From assembly GCA_027924645.1 (NCBI GenBank), contig BSBN01000233.1, positions 10,310,501-10,374,500 on the forward strand: a DNA stretch of 64,000 nucleotides, read 5' to 3'. The position numbers and the translations under genes are program-made. The notes below the pieces were generated by a model. That model had not been told where the DNA came from, ran no database searches, and saw only the letters and a program-made list of their open reading frames with translations. Positions 11,369 to 23,100 of the stretch are shown one piece after another (the first letter of the stretch is position 1; every line of letters begins with the position of its first letter). The stretch is from Cunninghamia lanceolata. Its lineage: Eukaryota; Streptophyta; Pinopsida; Cupressales; Cupressaceae.

Positions 11369-12456
11369 TGTTGGCAAGAGACACTATATGTATTCATGGT
11401 TGTTGTCATTGATGGCAACAAAGGTCATCCCACACATCCGCAAGTCATGGTGTGTCTCTACCGGAAGTCAGAATGAAGATTGTTGTGGTCCGGTGAACAA
11501 GAACAGAGCATGTGGCAAGGTCTGACAGATTGGTCCGGATCTCCCAGAGGAAGTGTCTTGGTGTAGTGCAGATTTGGGGAAGTTAAGAGGACTACCTTGA
11601 GTAGTATATTCAAAGGATTTAGCCTCCAGTGATGGACAAGGAAAAAGATATGAATAGTTGAGTACCGGATTCCTGAGAGACAGTGAGAACAGAGGAAGAA
11701 CTGACTGACAGAGTATCAGACTATTTTTTGGATGTGTTACTGTTGATGGTAAAGGTTGTGAAGGCATGAATCATATTTTTTCGACATGATTAATGACATC
11801 TACAAGTATATGCTTGATCCACATTACTTGATATGCAAGGATTCAGCCGACAGAACAGAGTTTGTGAGAAGATAGACTATTCCGGGTGCCGACTAGAAAG
11901 ATAATGAAATCACTAGTGCGGATATAAATAGAGGATGGATTTTGTTGTGAAAAGTGCAGTTGTGGTATGGTGTATGCGAATAAGTGTAGAGCAGTGCAGA
12001 AGCAGTAAGAAAGATCTGGTATGTGAAAGGAAAGCAAAATAAAGAGTAGAGGAAAGATGAAGTGTAGCAGATCAGTATACTAAGCCTAACCGGAACTGAA
12101 CTCCAGCATATGTAGATGCTTCCAATCAGTTCAAGTATTGTATAACATTCTTTTGTAGACAGTGTGTCTCCTTGTAGGCAGTGTGCCTCTTTGTGAGTAG
12201 TGTGCTCGTGCAATGAGCCCTAATTGGCAAGTGCCATTTTGTAATTCCTTATTCTTCTAATAGAGAATAATCTTTGGGTTAATCACCCTGTGGTTTTCTC
12301 CCTTAACCGGGTTTCCACGTCAAAAATACTATGTCATGTGTTTCTTATTTCATGGTAATGTTTGTTTGTTTGATTCAATGCTGCTTTGATTAATAAGAAA
12401 GTTCAAAAGAAGAAATAATTAGGATAACTGATTCACCCCCCTCTCAGTTATTAACA
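11369..12456 (+). repeat. 3' LTR of the pol-less element
   Basis: It is collinear with 4982-6070, with scattered, mostly transition differences. The TATA box TATAAATAG is at 11923-11931. It ends CTCAGTTATTAACA and is followed by the TCCCT duplication. Confidence 0.92.
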
Positions 12457-12461
12457 TCCCT

Positions 12462-13299
12462 AAGGTTCCAACCCTATCTATCCCATGCATGAATGGTTGA
12501 ACCTTTGCTACACGTGAATATAGTAAGTATGAAGACAAATAGAAAGGCATCAACTTTTGCTTCCTTAGCATCACCTATTTCCATATGGCTGTGTTTATAG
12601 CCTTAGCCCAGAGAATTTGTCCTTTCTCCTTTTTTGCTTCCCTCATGAACTAGATGATAGTAAACATCCATGGCTCACACTTAGTGCCATCTCTCAATCC
12701 CACTAATCTACTTAACATTATAATCATTAAGTATATTTCTTCTTTGAAGTATATTCTCTGTAGGTTCTTGTGCACTCTTGCCACAACTTTAGGTTTATTT
12801 TCTCCACTGTACCAACTGTAGAAGATCTTGCTTCTACAGTCCCTCTCATTGCTGTTAAAATCTTCATTGTATTGATCTATATCAATATCCACCATTTTCT
12901 CATGTATTTCTAGACCGAATGTTCTTGCAATACCTTCCATGGATAAGTCTACAATGAGTCTATCATGGAACATTATTTTCCTGGTAGCTACGTCATACAA
13001 GTATATGCAATCTAGACACAAATCCCTAGCTTCCATAGCCATGAAAAACCCGCAGCCCTGTACAATCCACTCTCCCATATACACCTCATGTCAGGTGTAG
13101 CGTCAGCAGCTGTGATCTTCTGTAAAACATCATTAGCATCATAGCTCCCAATGTTGGTGTCTGTCCCTACTCCAGTGTAACTGATCAATCAAGGGTACCC
13201 TCTATGTAGTGGCAACTCTTCCTTTTCTATTTCTTTGCATGGCTTCCTCTCTTTTTTAACTTCACCGCCTATATCTAGCTCTTTTTGCTTTGGGGCCAT
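12462..13299 (-). pseudogene. LTR-encoded large ORF, N-terminal quarter (giant LTR 1), decayed
   Basis: The likely start is the ATG at 13297-13299 on the minus strand (MAPKQKELDIGGE). An in-frame TGA follows after about 36 codons, and a one-base shift in a T run lies near 13045. From 13084 to 12650 the frame is open for 144 codons. It is homologous to the protein of the LTRs at 18718-41026: YLMIIMLSRLVGLRDG here corresponds to YQYMIALLSRMTGQPH there, and ILWAKAINTA to PLWAKLISDA. The ORF is cut by the nested element and resumes at 4976. It lies about 1.85 kb inside the LTR once the solo LTR is removed. Confidence 0.75.
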
Positions 13300-15099
13300 C
13301 CTGTAAAAATGCATTTTTTTTAACTTTTTGTTTTACCTTCTTACCTAGGGTTTTACTATGAATTTTCTATTTTTTTACCATTTTACCCTAATCCCATTTA
13401 TCTTTTCATTTTGACTTTCATATTTGTTTAACCCAACCCAGCTAATTAACCATTAAACATAGTAATTTAATAGATGTTTACATTTCACAATGAAATTACT
13501 GAAATCTACTTTGCTTTTTTACCAATTGGACTGTAACGACATTTTAAGATAAATACATGTATCTCTCGACAAATCAACTTTACGTCGTTGACTTATTTTA
13601 CCGTCTCTTACTTCGTCTAGCTTTTGGAATTTCGTCGCCTTGAATTTTGTTCAATTTTTGTAGCAATTCTTCTTTCTGCAATTTTTTAATTTTTACAATA
13701 CAAATCTGGAAGAAAAATAACTTTAAATCTACCCTAACCCATTGAATTTTACTCTTTTGGGTGTTATCTCGGCATTAATTACAGCAATTAATTTGCCTAA
13801 GGCTTCGACTTTTTTATTTCAGTGTTTTGTTTTAAACTTCTATCCATTAGTTTATTTCCTGCATACGTCGTGTTTTCTTGTAGCTTTCTTTGCATATTGT
13901 TCTTTGTATGTCCCCCTTGTTTTCTTTTCAATATACAAACATATATACAATGACCCATAACCAATGTTAACTCCTTTTCCTTTATATCCATGTTTGTATC
14001 CTTGCTTGTATATCGTAATGTATGTGACATAGATACAAGTGCATATACAAAAAACCTATACAAACCTCCTTTTACCTTTTATCTTTCCATCAATGTCCTT
14101 TATTTCCTTGTATATCAGAGATGTATATTATTAACATACAATTACCCCAAACATACAAAGCTTTTCCTTTATTTAACTTCTTTTTCAAATCCGTCTTGCA
14201 TCTTTTGTTTGTATCCTTTCTTGTATGTCAGCTTGTATATTTGTCTGTTGATACAATACAACCCCGAGATACAATCTGCGGGACCCACTTTACTTTCCCA
14301 CTTTTATATCAATGATATAACAATACTTGTATCTATCCTTATATACAAGCCTTAATACATGCAAACTCCTTTGTATAATCATCCTGGACTCGTCGTCTTT
14401 TATAAACCCCATTACATAACTCTTCAGCTCCACATATGTATATAAAGTGAATGCATTTTTCAATATACATTAAGGTATGATGCATCACTTATATCAGATT
14501 TTGATTCTTTTTTGACTTCCGCGCTGTATGTATATCGAAAGGTATAGACCCAAAGCATGCAACATACAAACCATGAAAAATACCTTGATAAAACCACATT
14601 TCATATTCTCCTCGAGTCCATGATATGTATATCATGTTGTATATCACATTGTATTTTTCTTTTAGCCAAACATACAACCTAATATACAAACTGTGGACTT
14701 AACCAATTATCCATTTTATCTCTGAATCCTGTCGGGTTTGACTTGTATGTGAAGAATAAAACATTAACAATTTCTATACAAGTATAATGGTTCATAAAAC
14801 TAACAACTCTATATGACTAGTACAGAGACTCCACATACAAACGACCTTGTATATGCAACATACAGACCTTCCTATAATGCATTTTACCAAGAAACACGCA
14901 TATCTTGCAGAATACTGGGAATTTTGAAATGGTTCAAAAAGCAACCCCTATTCATTTTTGACAAAGAATTCACCCCTATTCTGCACTGGTACCTAATGCT
15001 ATTTTCTTTCAATTTTCAACAAGATTTGTAACATTTACCTCCTTTTCCCCTTTACCACCAAGCAGACCCACACACAAGTAAAAAGCCACAGCAGGGGTC
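13300..15099 (-). other. U3 of giant LTR 1, dense in TGTATA/TATACA motifs
   Basis: This is the non-coding lead-in between the LTR start and its ORF. From about 13860 to 14890 it is packed with short, irregularly spaced GTATA, TATAC and ACATACAA words in both orientations. ORFs predicted here (for example 13990-14355 plus) are low-complexity readings of these words. The matching region of the LTRs at 18718-41026 holds a different motif array. Confidence 0.55.
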
Positions 15100-16385
15100 T
15101 GTTGCAAGTATGAGGTTATCCAGTGTTGTCATTGATGTCAACATACTCATATTGCATTGACAGGAAGGATTTGATGAGCTGTGTGCTGAGGATATTAGTC
15201 TCAGTCAGGAACAGTGAAGAACAGTGATGAGAAGAAGGTAAATGTACTGTATAGGATGAGAACCGGAGGATGCGGATTAAAGGGTTAGTAGATATGAGTC
15301 TTGAGATGCTACAGATAAGATTTCAGAGGTCCGCATGAAGATCTGAAGGAGTTGTGGCTGCCGGTATAGAACCGGGTCCGGCAAGTATCCGGAGGTGACA
15401 GAGGATCACAAAAAGGTCCGGTGAGGTCCGGAATTGTATTACCCTAATCTGCGGATTGGAAGGAGTGTTTGGGATGTCCTTGGGATGTGTCATCCTGATT
15501 TGTGTATGATTTGGAGGTCCGGAAGTACCTCTTACATTATGACAGTGGCGACAGACTGTGTTCTTGAAGTTCCGGATGAGGAAGACAAGAGATCCCAGTA
15601 AGCAGAGGAAGTGCGGATGTATCCGGACATTCAGACAAGCTTGTGAAGGTTCTTGGATCTTGTTTAGGTTGTGTTGTTGGTCCGCATTGATGGTAGAGCC
15701 CGGAATTGAAGTTATTCTTCCGGATGAAGTTCTTGCTCTGTGTAGCCGACCGGATGAGTTGTTCATCCTGCGAATGTTCTTGTGATGGCCGACCGGATGT
15801 GTTATTCATCTTGCGGATACTCCTATGGTTGTTTGCCGACTTAGATGTTTGTTCCTAAGTCGATGTCTTGTATAAATAACGGTTTGTGAGTTCATTTCAG
15901 TGTGTGGTGTGAGGATGAGTATGGTATAGCGAAGAAACGTGCGAAAGGCAGAGCAGAGATTGTTGGGCTTAATTGGAACTGATCCAGACATGGTAGAGAT
16001 GTCATTCTCCAGTTCAAGACTGTGATTTTCATCACTTTGTAGACAGTGTGTCTCCTTGTAGGCAGTGGGCCTCTTTGTGAGCAGTGTGCTCGGGAAGTGA
16101 GCCCTTATTGGCATGTGCCATTCATTTTTCCTTATTCTTCTAACAGAGAATAATTCTTGGGTTAATCACCCCGTGGTTTTTCCCTTAACCGGGTTTTCCA
16201 CGTCAAAATCTTGGTGTTCAATGTGTTGATGCTTATCTGCTTTTGTGTTTATGTATTATGCTTCCATGGATGATTATTTGATATGCTGCTAACTAACAAC
16301 AGTGAGTTAAGTGTTTGAATGAGAAGAAGTTTTATACAACTGATTCACCCCCCCCCCCTCTCAGTTGTATACCCTAGATCCAACA
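15100..16385 (+). mobile_element. Solo LTR (1,286 bp), copia-like superfamily, inserted in giant LTR 1
   Basis: It starts TGTTGCAAGTATGAGG, ends CCCTAGATCCAACA, and is flanked by perfect GGGTC duplications (15095-15099 and 16386-16390). There is no internal domain, so it probably arose by LTR-LTR recombination. Its downstream half matches the R-U5 of the LTR at 4982-6070 (the CAGTGTGTCTCCTTGTAGGC and GGGTTAATCACC blocks). TATA box TATAAATA is at 15871-15878. Confidence 0.92.
15871..15878 (+). promoter_or_regulatory. TATA box of the solo LTR
   Basis: TATAAATA lies about 770 bp into the LTR, ahead of the conserved R-U5 segment. Confidence 0.65.
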
Positions 16386-16416
16386 GGGTCCTCATTTTAC
16401 TAAGTAAAATGGGGCT

Positions 16417-16435
16417 TGTTGTGAGCATCACAACA
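16417..16435. repeat. Inverted repeat at the start of giant LTR 1
   Basis: TGTTGTGA-GCA-TCACAACA is a perfect 8-bp dyad at the very tip of the LTR. The tip of the LTR at 18718 carries an imperfect version of the same dyad. Confidence 0.75.
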
Positions 16436-18658
16436 GATCCCTATATCAAGATGGTCGCCGACTAAGGAAGGATATACAGACTCAGCTGACAAGACATCTC
16501 AACAAATAACTTGAGGTGTTGCAGAAGCTTTTCAAATGCAAATATTTGTTGTATTGATGGTTGTAGGTGAGTGATTCAGAAGCTCACATTGAAGGCTGAA
16601 AATATCTCCCATTTGCCTAGGCTCTAGATATTTTCTGCAATGAATTCTTGCATACTGAAATTCCTTTTGGTGGAGATATTTTATGACAGATCCCATGGGG
16701 CAATTTATTGTAACCTAATTAGGTCATTTGAAAGTAGATGCTATATATGCACAAATGTAATATGTAAAAAATGGTTGGAAATTAGTTAGTCTTACGCTTC
16801 TATATTCCAAACAGAACTTTCCTCTGTTGTAACTGTGCCTCTTGATCAATACATATGGTGTTTTACTTTTTCATGCTTTTTAACTCTATGTATTATTAGA
16901 ATTGGCTATTGTTTGTGAATGTTTAATTCCTGGCAATCCATTCTTTAACTCTTTTAAAATTTTCATGATCTATGTAAGTTTATCAGTTGTATTTCTTTAT
17001 TTGTGCATCTTATCTCTGTGAATGTTCTTTATTCAAACCTAGTGTATCACCTCCCTTTAATTTTAGTTTTACTCCCTCTTCCTCTTTTTATAACTGATAG
17101 ATATATTAGGTTTAGTCTTAGGTTGGCAGAATCTCTCATTCAGTAAAGGAATCAACCTCTCTCTAGAGATTTGGCCTCCCTATAGGGTCCCACACCTGGA
17201 GGTCATCTCAATGTTTCACTAGGTTGTTGGAGCCCTAAAATGCTTCAACACTGGGTGCAAATCTATGTGACAACACTACCCTAACCTACATGACCCCTAG
17301 ACCTAAATTAATTAAATAAACCCTTATTTAATTAATTTTAATCCTTCATTAGCTTATCCTTTAATTTTCTCCAGCCATATTAATTAAGTTAATCCCCCTA
17401 ATTAACTTGGTCAAACCATCATTAACATCTTCTCCCACATCCCAAAAAAAAAAAAAAACCTTTTAATTCAAAAGGTCACATGACCCTTCCACCTCACCTT
17501 TCTATTTTTATGTTAAAATCTTCTCCATAAAATTAGCTTACACATGTAAGGTGCCAAAAATGTGCATGTGCCATATGACTCTCACCCATCCACATAAAAT
17601 GGAATTTTAAATTCCATCTCATCCCAAGGAAATAATTTTTTATTTCTTCATAAGTCTAAATCATATTAAATGCAAAGCCTTCCCCAAAAATGAATAAAAG
17701 ATTGCAAAATATTCCTAGCCATCCAATCTTGTTGATCAAATCTCAACCCTTCATCCTCTCATCTCATCTCCACCATTGGATCAAATTCCCCCTCAAATTG
17801 CCTATAAATACAAGTCTCCACAAGCCATTTTCAAGAAATCTTATAATGCCAAAATACCCTCCAAATATCTCCATCATTTCTCTTAATGCAAAATTTGTGT
17901 TAAGCTTTGAGATTTAATCCACATTTCTCCATTGTATTTGGTGAAGTTGAGTTTAGGTGTAACTCCTTCTAATGCTAAGTGTAGAGGCAAAGCACGTATA
18001 GAGTATTTATAGTAGTGGACAATGTAGAGAACATCAAAGCATGTGCATAACTTGATGCTTGAGAAGGCTTTTAAAAGTTATTGAAGCATGCAAAAATGAC
18101 CCTTGAGATGGAATGATTAGAAGGAGGATGTGGATGACTTGCAATATGTTATGTTGAGTTCCACTATTGCACATGACTATTGAGGCTAATGCTTTTGCAT
18201 ATGTATGTGAAGCCATACAACTAGATTTGAATCTCTATAGAAGGCATCATGGTGTTGTTTGAGCACATAATGGAATAGTGTAAGAGATGTAATGTAGTGC
18301 TCTTAAGCTGATATATAAGGCTTTCTCTAAAGAGAAGATGAGAAAGACTTTTTATTAGATCATTTGTCTTTTCTTGAAGAGTAATGGTCTACATTTAATT
18401 GTGGTGTGTGATAAACAAGCTTGTAGGAATTTGATGATGACATAATGAACTAGTGCATGGTTGTGCTTAGATCATTCACCCTTCCTTAAGAAGGGATGGT
18501 TTCTATTGCACTTTAAAATACCTAGAGGTTAAAATTCAAGAATTAGACAAAGGCCAACTATGTGAGTTAACCTCATGTGATGCACAAATGATTCATATAT
18601 CTACCTAGAAATAGTTAAGGATTATAATAGAATGATATTATTTTTATTTGAATCAAGG
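16436..18658. other. Non-coding DNA, probably old LTR fragments
   Basis: No credible ORF is present. 17225 begins TGTTGGAGCC and is followed by a C/T- and A-rich stretch, a 15-A run near 17444, and a TATA box at 17803. That looks like a plus-oriented LTR promoter region, but I could not pair it with a second LTR. The 16680-16870 stretch also reads like LTR R-U5. Around 18000-18650 I see nothing nameable. Confidence 0.4.
17803..17810 (+). promoter_or_regulatory. TATA-like box in a possible LTR fragment
   Basis: TATAAATA follows GCC in a TC-rich context, about 580 bp after TGTTGGAGCC (17225). Confidence 0.4.
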
Positions 18659-19030
18659 TGTTTATTTAGTGGAAAACTAGATTTGTTAATCTTTTTTTAT
18701 ATCTAGGTTTAGGGAATTGTTTTGTGGTTACACAACACGCCCCATTTTGACTTCACAAAATAGGGACCCAACTTTTTTTGCTGCTTTGGCTTGTTATTTT
18801 TCTCCTTTGGGCGGTCTGGCAAAATTAAGTCATGCATGTAACCTTGCAAGGGGTAGATAGGTCACCATGATGAGGTCATTTTCAAAAGTTAGTATTTCAT
18901 ATCATTAACCTCATAGTTGGAAAGTGTACGAAATTCCATGCAGGTTTGCCTTTTGGATCACCCCAAAATTCTTTAAGGGAAGAAAGTTATGTTAAGTCAA
19001 AGTTTTGGTCAAACCTGATATTCCGAGGAG

Positions 19031-19620
19031 GGGGGTCATATTTCAAACATCAGTCACATTATATAAGATCACCTTGATATAAGCTTATCACCTGATAATT
19101 ACCTGGTCCATGAAGTCTGGACACTAATTTTTATGTAGTGGCTGTTATCTTCCCGTCAAATGACTTCATATATTTTGCAGGGGGTCATATTTTGAATATC
19201 ACTCGATCTTACGAATATCACCCTCTTTGCAAAATATGACCCTATGTCAAAATGACGATGACATCATTGAAACCCAATGAATGAAGAATATCACCCTAGT
19301 GATGAGGTTATCATTTTATTTTACCCCGCGGAGTTATATGTCTGATGCCCACCATATTTAATAACATAACGGTGATGTCATTACAACACAACGCTTAAAC
19401 AATGACATTGACAATCTGATGTCACCCTGATCTTTTTCAAGGGGGTCATTTTAGTTGCGAGGTCATATTTTGAACATCCCCTGATCTTAAATTTATGACC
19501 CGATTTACATATGGTCAACATTAACCACACCACCCTATTCCTTTACATTAGTTTTGTGGCTCAAAGGCGGAAGGTCATTTTCCCTGAGGGGGTCATATTT
19601 TGAACATCACCTGATATTTC
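19031..19620 (+). repeat. U3 motif array: GGGGGTCATATTTTGAA / GATCACC words
   Basis: Variants of GGGGGTCATATTTTGAACAT followed by CACCTGATCTT recur near 19031, 19180, 19441, 19461 and 19587. GATCACC, TATCACCC and GATGAGGTCAT words lie between them. The array lies between the LTR start and the ORF and is non-coding. The 3' LTR keeps it at 34143-34740. Confidence 0.7.
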
Positions 19621-20198
19621 GAAGATCACCCCTCCCCCCTGTTCCCTAACATTAAATGGACTTAAATGTGGTAGATGGAACCCCACCGACTACGAATATA
19701 ATTCAAACACTTGGCATCATCCATGGATTCTCTGCGGAGGATCAACAGATTGGTTCGATTTAATGCAGTTTTACCCTAATTCTGCCTTTAGGATGCGTTT
19801 AAAGGTAACTTTCCAAGGTTATTCCCATTTACCTTGTGAAAAAACAAGAATTTACCGAGCAGAGAAGTCAAAACCTCATACGAGCTACCTATGAATGGAC
19901 TATGGCTTGCAGCAGAATAGAACAGGTCGTCATCAGCATTTGTTACCCTTATCTGTAATCATCCACCCAACCTAGGAGAAAAGAGTTATTAGTTACGTAA
20001 TTAAAAACCCTCTTGTTGTCATTATCTGCATGTTTAGGTAGTATATCCTTTCTTGTGGTTTGAATCTGTAACTATGCACATCGTGATGAATTAAATAGTG
20101 ATGAATAGAGTATACATGATGCTGTAGAAATATATAATGCTGTATGAATGCATATGGATACTGTATGGTAAGACAAGGCATGTTTATTACAGGAGTCC

Positions 20199-23100
20199 AT
20201 GGCAGATCTTAGGTGAAACAAGTCTAATGCAAAATTTCTTAAGCCCATGTTTGTTCAGCCCGAAAGGATACAATTCAAGTATGGTGTCATTGGTGACACT
20301 CACCAAGGGGATACAGATTTAGCGATATGGTCATCCAGGATAGATCATGATAAAGACAATACCCTTCTAGATGCAATATATGTATCAGGGATGTGGCATG
20401 CAGCTGGATTCCCATATGCTATGGAGACCCTAGAACTAGTAGTAGAATGCGCCAGAAACTAGAACCCTTAGACAAGGCAGCTGGAGAAACATGGAAGGGT
20501 TTATGCAGAATTTTCAATTAAGGGCTTTACATCTATGTTTAACCTGCCAGTTGGAAAGAAGGTGGTCAGTGTGGATTTACATAAACTGGAGATAGAATAT
20601 AATAACAATAAGAAGAATCCAAGGAAGAGGATGTACCAGTGGAGGTCTAAGAGCAGCACCTACACTGCCTCGGCTAAGTTGCTTGTTCACTTGTATAAGT
20701 TTGATTTCGATGATGAATATCAATACATGATTGCCCTGCTCAGTAGGATGACAGGCCAGCCTCATGTTGGGAACTTTAAGAATTGGATGTTTGGAATCAT
20801 CCAAATGGTCCTTTATATAGATAACAAGCCATTATGGGCCAAGCTCATCAGTGATGCATTGGATGAGGAGATAAGGAACCTGGGAGGTCAGGAGTGCTCA
20901 TTCCACATGACATCATATGTTGTGTATTCATGTGCCTACAAGGGAATATTTGATACCCTGACTACAGTGGGTAAGGTTAGCGGTGGTGTAGATGATGCCC
21001 ACATATGGGATCACTATCCTCAGATACAAAGAAAGAACTACCTCCTAGATTACAAGTTGGTGAATGATGCATTCTCTATGCATCTAGTCAGAACAATGGA
21101 GGAAGACATAACCAAGAGATTGAGCATGGAGGCTCAGGAAGTTGGTTACAGACATGGGGCCTAGTTCATCCAGTATGCCACATTTTCATACATGAGAGTA
21201 GATGGATGTGAAGATCAGCCCCTCATGGTACCAAGATACCCTATTGATGGGGTAGTCTTGATGGAATTTCTAAGACAGGTGTCTACCATAGTGGAGGCAT
21301 ATAAAGCACAAAAGAAGATACCTCCAATACTATTTCCAGTATCGATGGGATGGTATATGTGCTCAGATTCACAGAGCATAAAGCATGTCCTAGGGGGCTT
21401 GAAGCTGATGTATCTGTAGCCATTTCCATTGGCTAGATCTTATGACCCCTATGGTAGGATGCAGAAAATAATGGGGAAGCCTATACATTAGAGGCATCTA
21501 GAGGATTTTTGGATGGATTGTGAGGTTGAAGTTGAGGTGAGAAGAAGAAAATACCAAAGGCTCACCTTGAACCAGATAAGAACATATGACTGCATCTAGG
21601 TGCCAGCACAACTAAAGAAAGATGATGGTAAAATAATGTCAAACAAATATGAAGACAAGGTCTATAATGACACTATCTCAACCCCTAATATAACACAACC
21701 AGAGGATATTTCCTTGGCTCAGTTTATAGGTGCGTTGTTGTAGTTAACCCAAGCTTGGGTGGATGAATAGATAAGCAGATTAAAGAAAAGGGGTATAGCC
21801 CTTACTATAGAAGCCAAGAAGAAAAGGAAAGAATTAGATGATGAGGAGTATGATGAATTCCTCAATGAGAAAAGGAAATCAAATAGAGAGAGACTACCTA
21901 CCCAGAAATAGAGGAAGGGTCCCCCTAGCAAAAAGAAAACTAATGATGAGCCTAAGGGGGTGATAATAGAGAGAATGGCTATACCAGTTGTAGGTGCATC
22001 AACATCAGGACAGGCATCTACCTCATATGCACTACCTTTGATGGACAAACCAAAGACCAAGAGGATCTTGAGGCCAGCTGTGGAAATCACAGAAGTATGG
22101 GAAGAAGGCCAAACCTCACAGCCTGAGGTAGAAGAGGATATCCCATTTCAAGAAGTGCAAGTAGAAAAGGAGCCTGCAGGTGATGACCCAATTATGGTCA
22201 ATAAGAAGAGGAGTGTGGCACCCCTGATGTCCCCACCAAAGAAATAGAGAACATCTATGCGGGATGAGATCAGGACCGATCCCATAGTATTGAGAGGAAT
22301 TGGTGGTGAAGTGTTTAGGAAAGAGATGCAACATGATGTGTCACTTCCCACCATTATCAAATTTAAGAATGAGAGAGAAGAGGAACAAGTAAAAGAGACT
22401 TTCAAAGTAGGTCAACTTGGTACTTTCTCCTTAAAAGACATTGTAGGCCTATCAGATGATGAAGTTCTATAGAATGCACCCTCTCAGAAGATGGAAACTC
22501 TAGCCTCCAGTACCTACATGACCCCACATGGAACCCCACTAGCACAAATGGTAGTACTGGAGGAAGTGAAGAAAACGGCTCCAGAAGAAAAAGAGGGTAG
22601 CTTAGAAAGGGTAGCCCAACAAATCAGGCTTGACAAGTTGGTGGATCAGGTGACCAACCCTGCAATTATAGATTTGACATATAGGGAGGATGTGAGCTCT
22701 CAAGACAAAGCAGGTGCACCTGATGTAACTGAGAATATTGAAGTAGCCAAGTAGGCAAAAGAAGGGAGTAATGCTATAGATATGCCTCAACAATGGCATG
22801 AGATACCCACTGAGCTGAAGGTAGTAGAAGTCCAAAAGAAAGGCAAGGGTGATAAAGATACATCAGGTGATGATGCCTCCTAGACTCAAGGGGATATAGT
22901 AGAAAAGGCTAAATCAAGTCACGAAGACCTTAAAACACAAGATGTGGGTACCTCAGGTATAGAACAAGAGGTATCCCAAGATCAGAGTGATGCACAAGGC
23001 CCAAAAACCCATGCATCCACAGATGTAAACATGCCTCAGGATGAAGAAAACACTAAGGTGGATGAGACCCCAAAAGAAGGAGAGCAAGGTCAAGCATAGG

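Larger units (their letters stand above)
4982..12456 (+). mobile_element. Complete pol-less LTR retrotransposon (7,475 bp) nested in giant LTR 1
   Basis: Two LTRs of 1,089 and 1,088 bp (TGTTGGCAAG to TCAACA/TTAACA) flank 5.3 kb. PBS TGGTATCAAAGC follows the first LTR and polypurine tract AAAGGGGGAGA precedes the second. Flanks are TTCCT (4977-4981) and TCCCT (12457-12461), a 5-bp duplication with one change. The interior codes for the back half of a gag (coiled coil, zinc knuckles) and a second long ORF. No protease, RT, RNase H or integrase is visible, so any movement would need enzymes from elsewhere. The LTRs differ by scattered substitutions, so the insertion is not recent. The PBS and the TGTTGG...AACA ends suggest a Ty1/copia-type origin, which is inference. 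Confidence 0.9.
591..16435 (-). repeat. Giant LTR (about 7.07 kb without insertions) of minus-strand element 1
   Basis: The LTR runs on the minus strand from TGTTGTGA at 16435 to CTAACA at 591, followed by a PBS. Removing the nested element (4982-12456) and the solo LTR (15100-16385), each with one 5-bp duplication, leaves about 7,074 bp, close to the 6,939 and 7,194 bp LTRs at 18718-41026. The first ~50 bases resemble those LTRs: a TGTTGTG/CACAACA dyad, then GCCCCATTTT and a GGACCC box. The body codes for a protein homologous to the one in those LTRs, with a TATA box downstream of the ORF in both. DNA identity elsewhere is low, so this is a related but distinct family. GATCC at 16436-16440 would be the right target duplication; the left copy is off-window. 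Confidence 0.8.

Noticed and set aside
13990..14355. 121-aa plus ORF in the TGTATA-rich region
   Set aside because: Low-complexity reading of the short-word array, on the strand opposite to the LTR's gene and without a homologue here.
19031..19620. CRISPR-like array
   Set aside because: Repeats are irregular in spacing and sequence and lie in a plant LTR U3.
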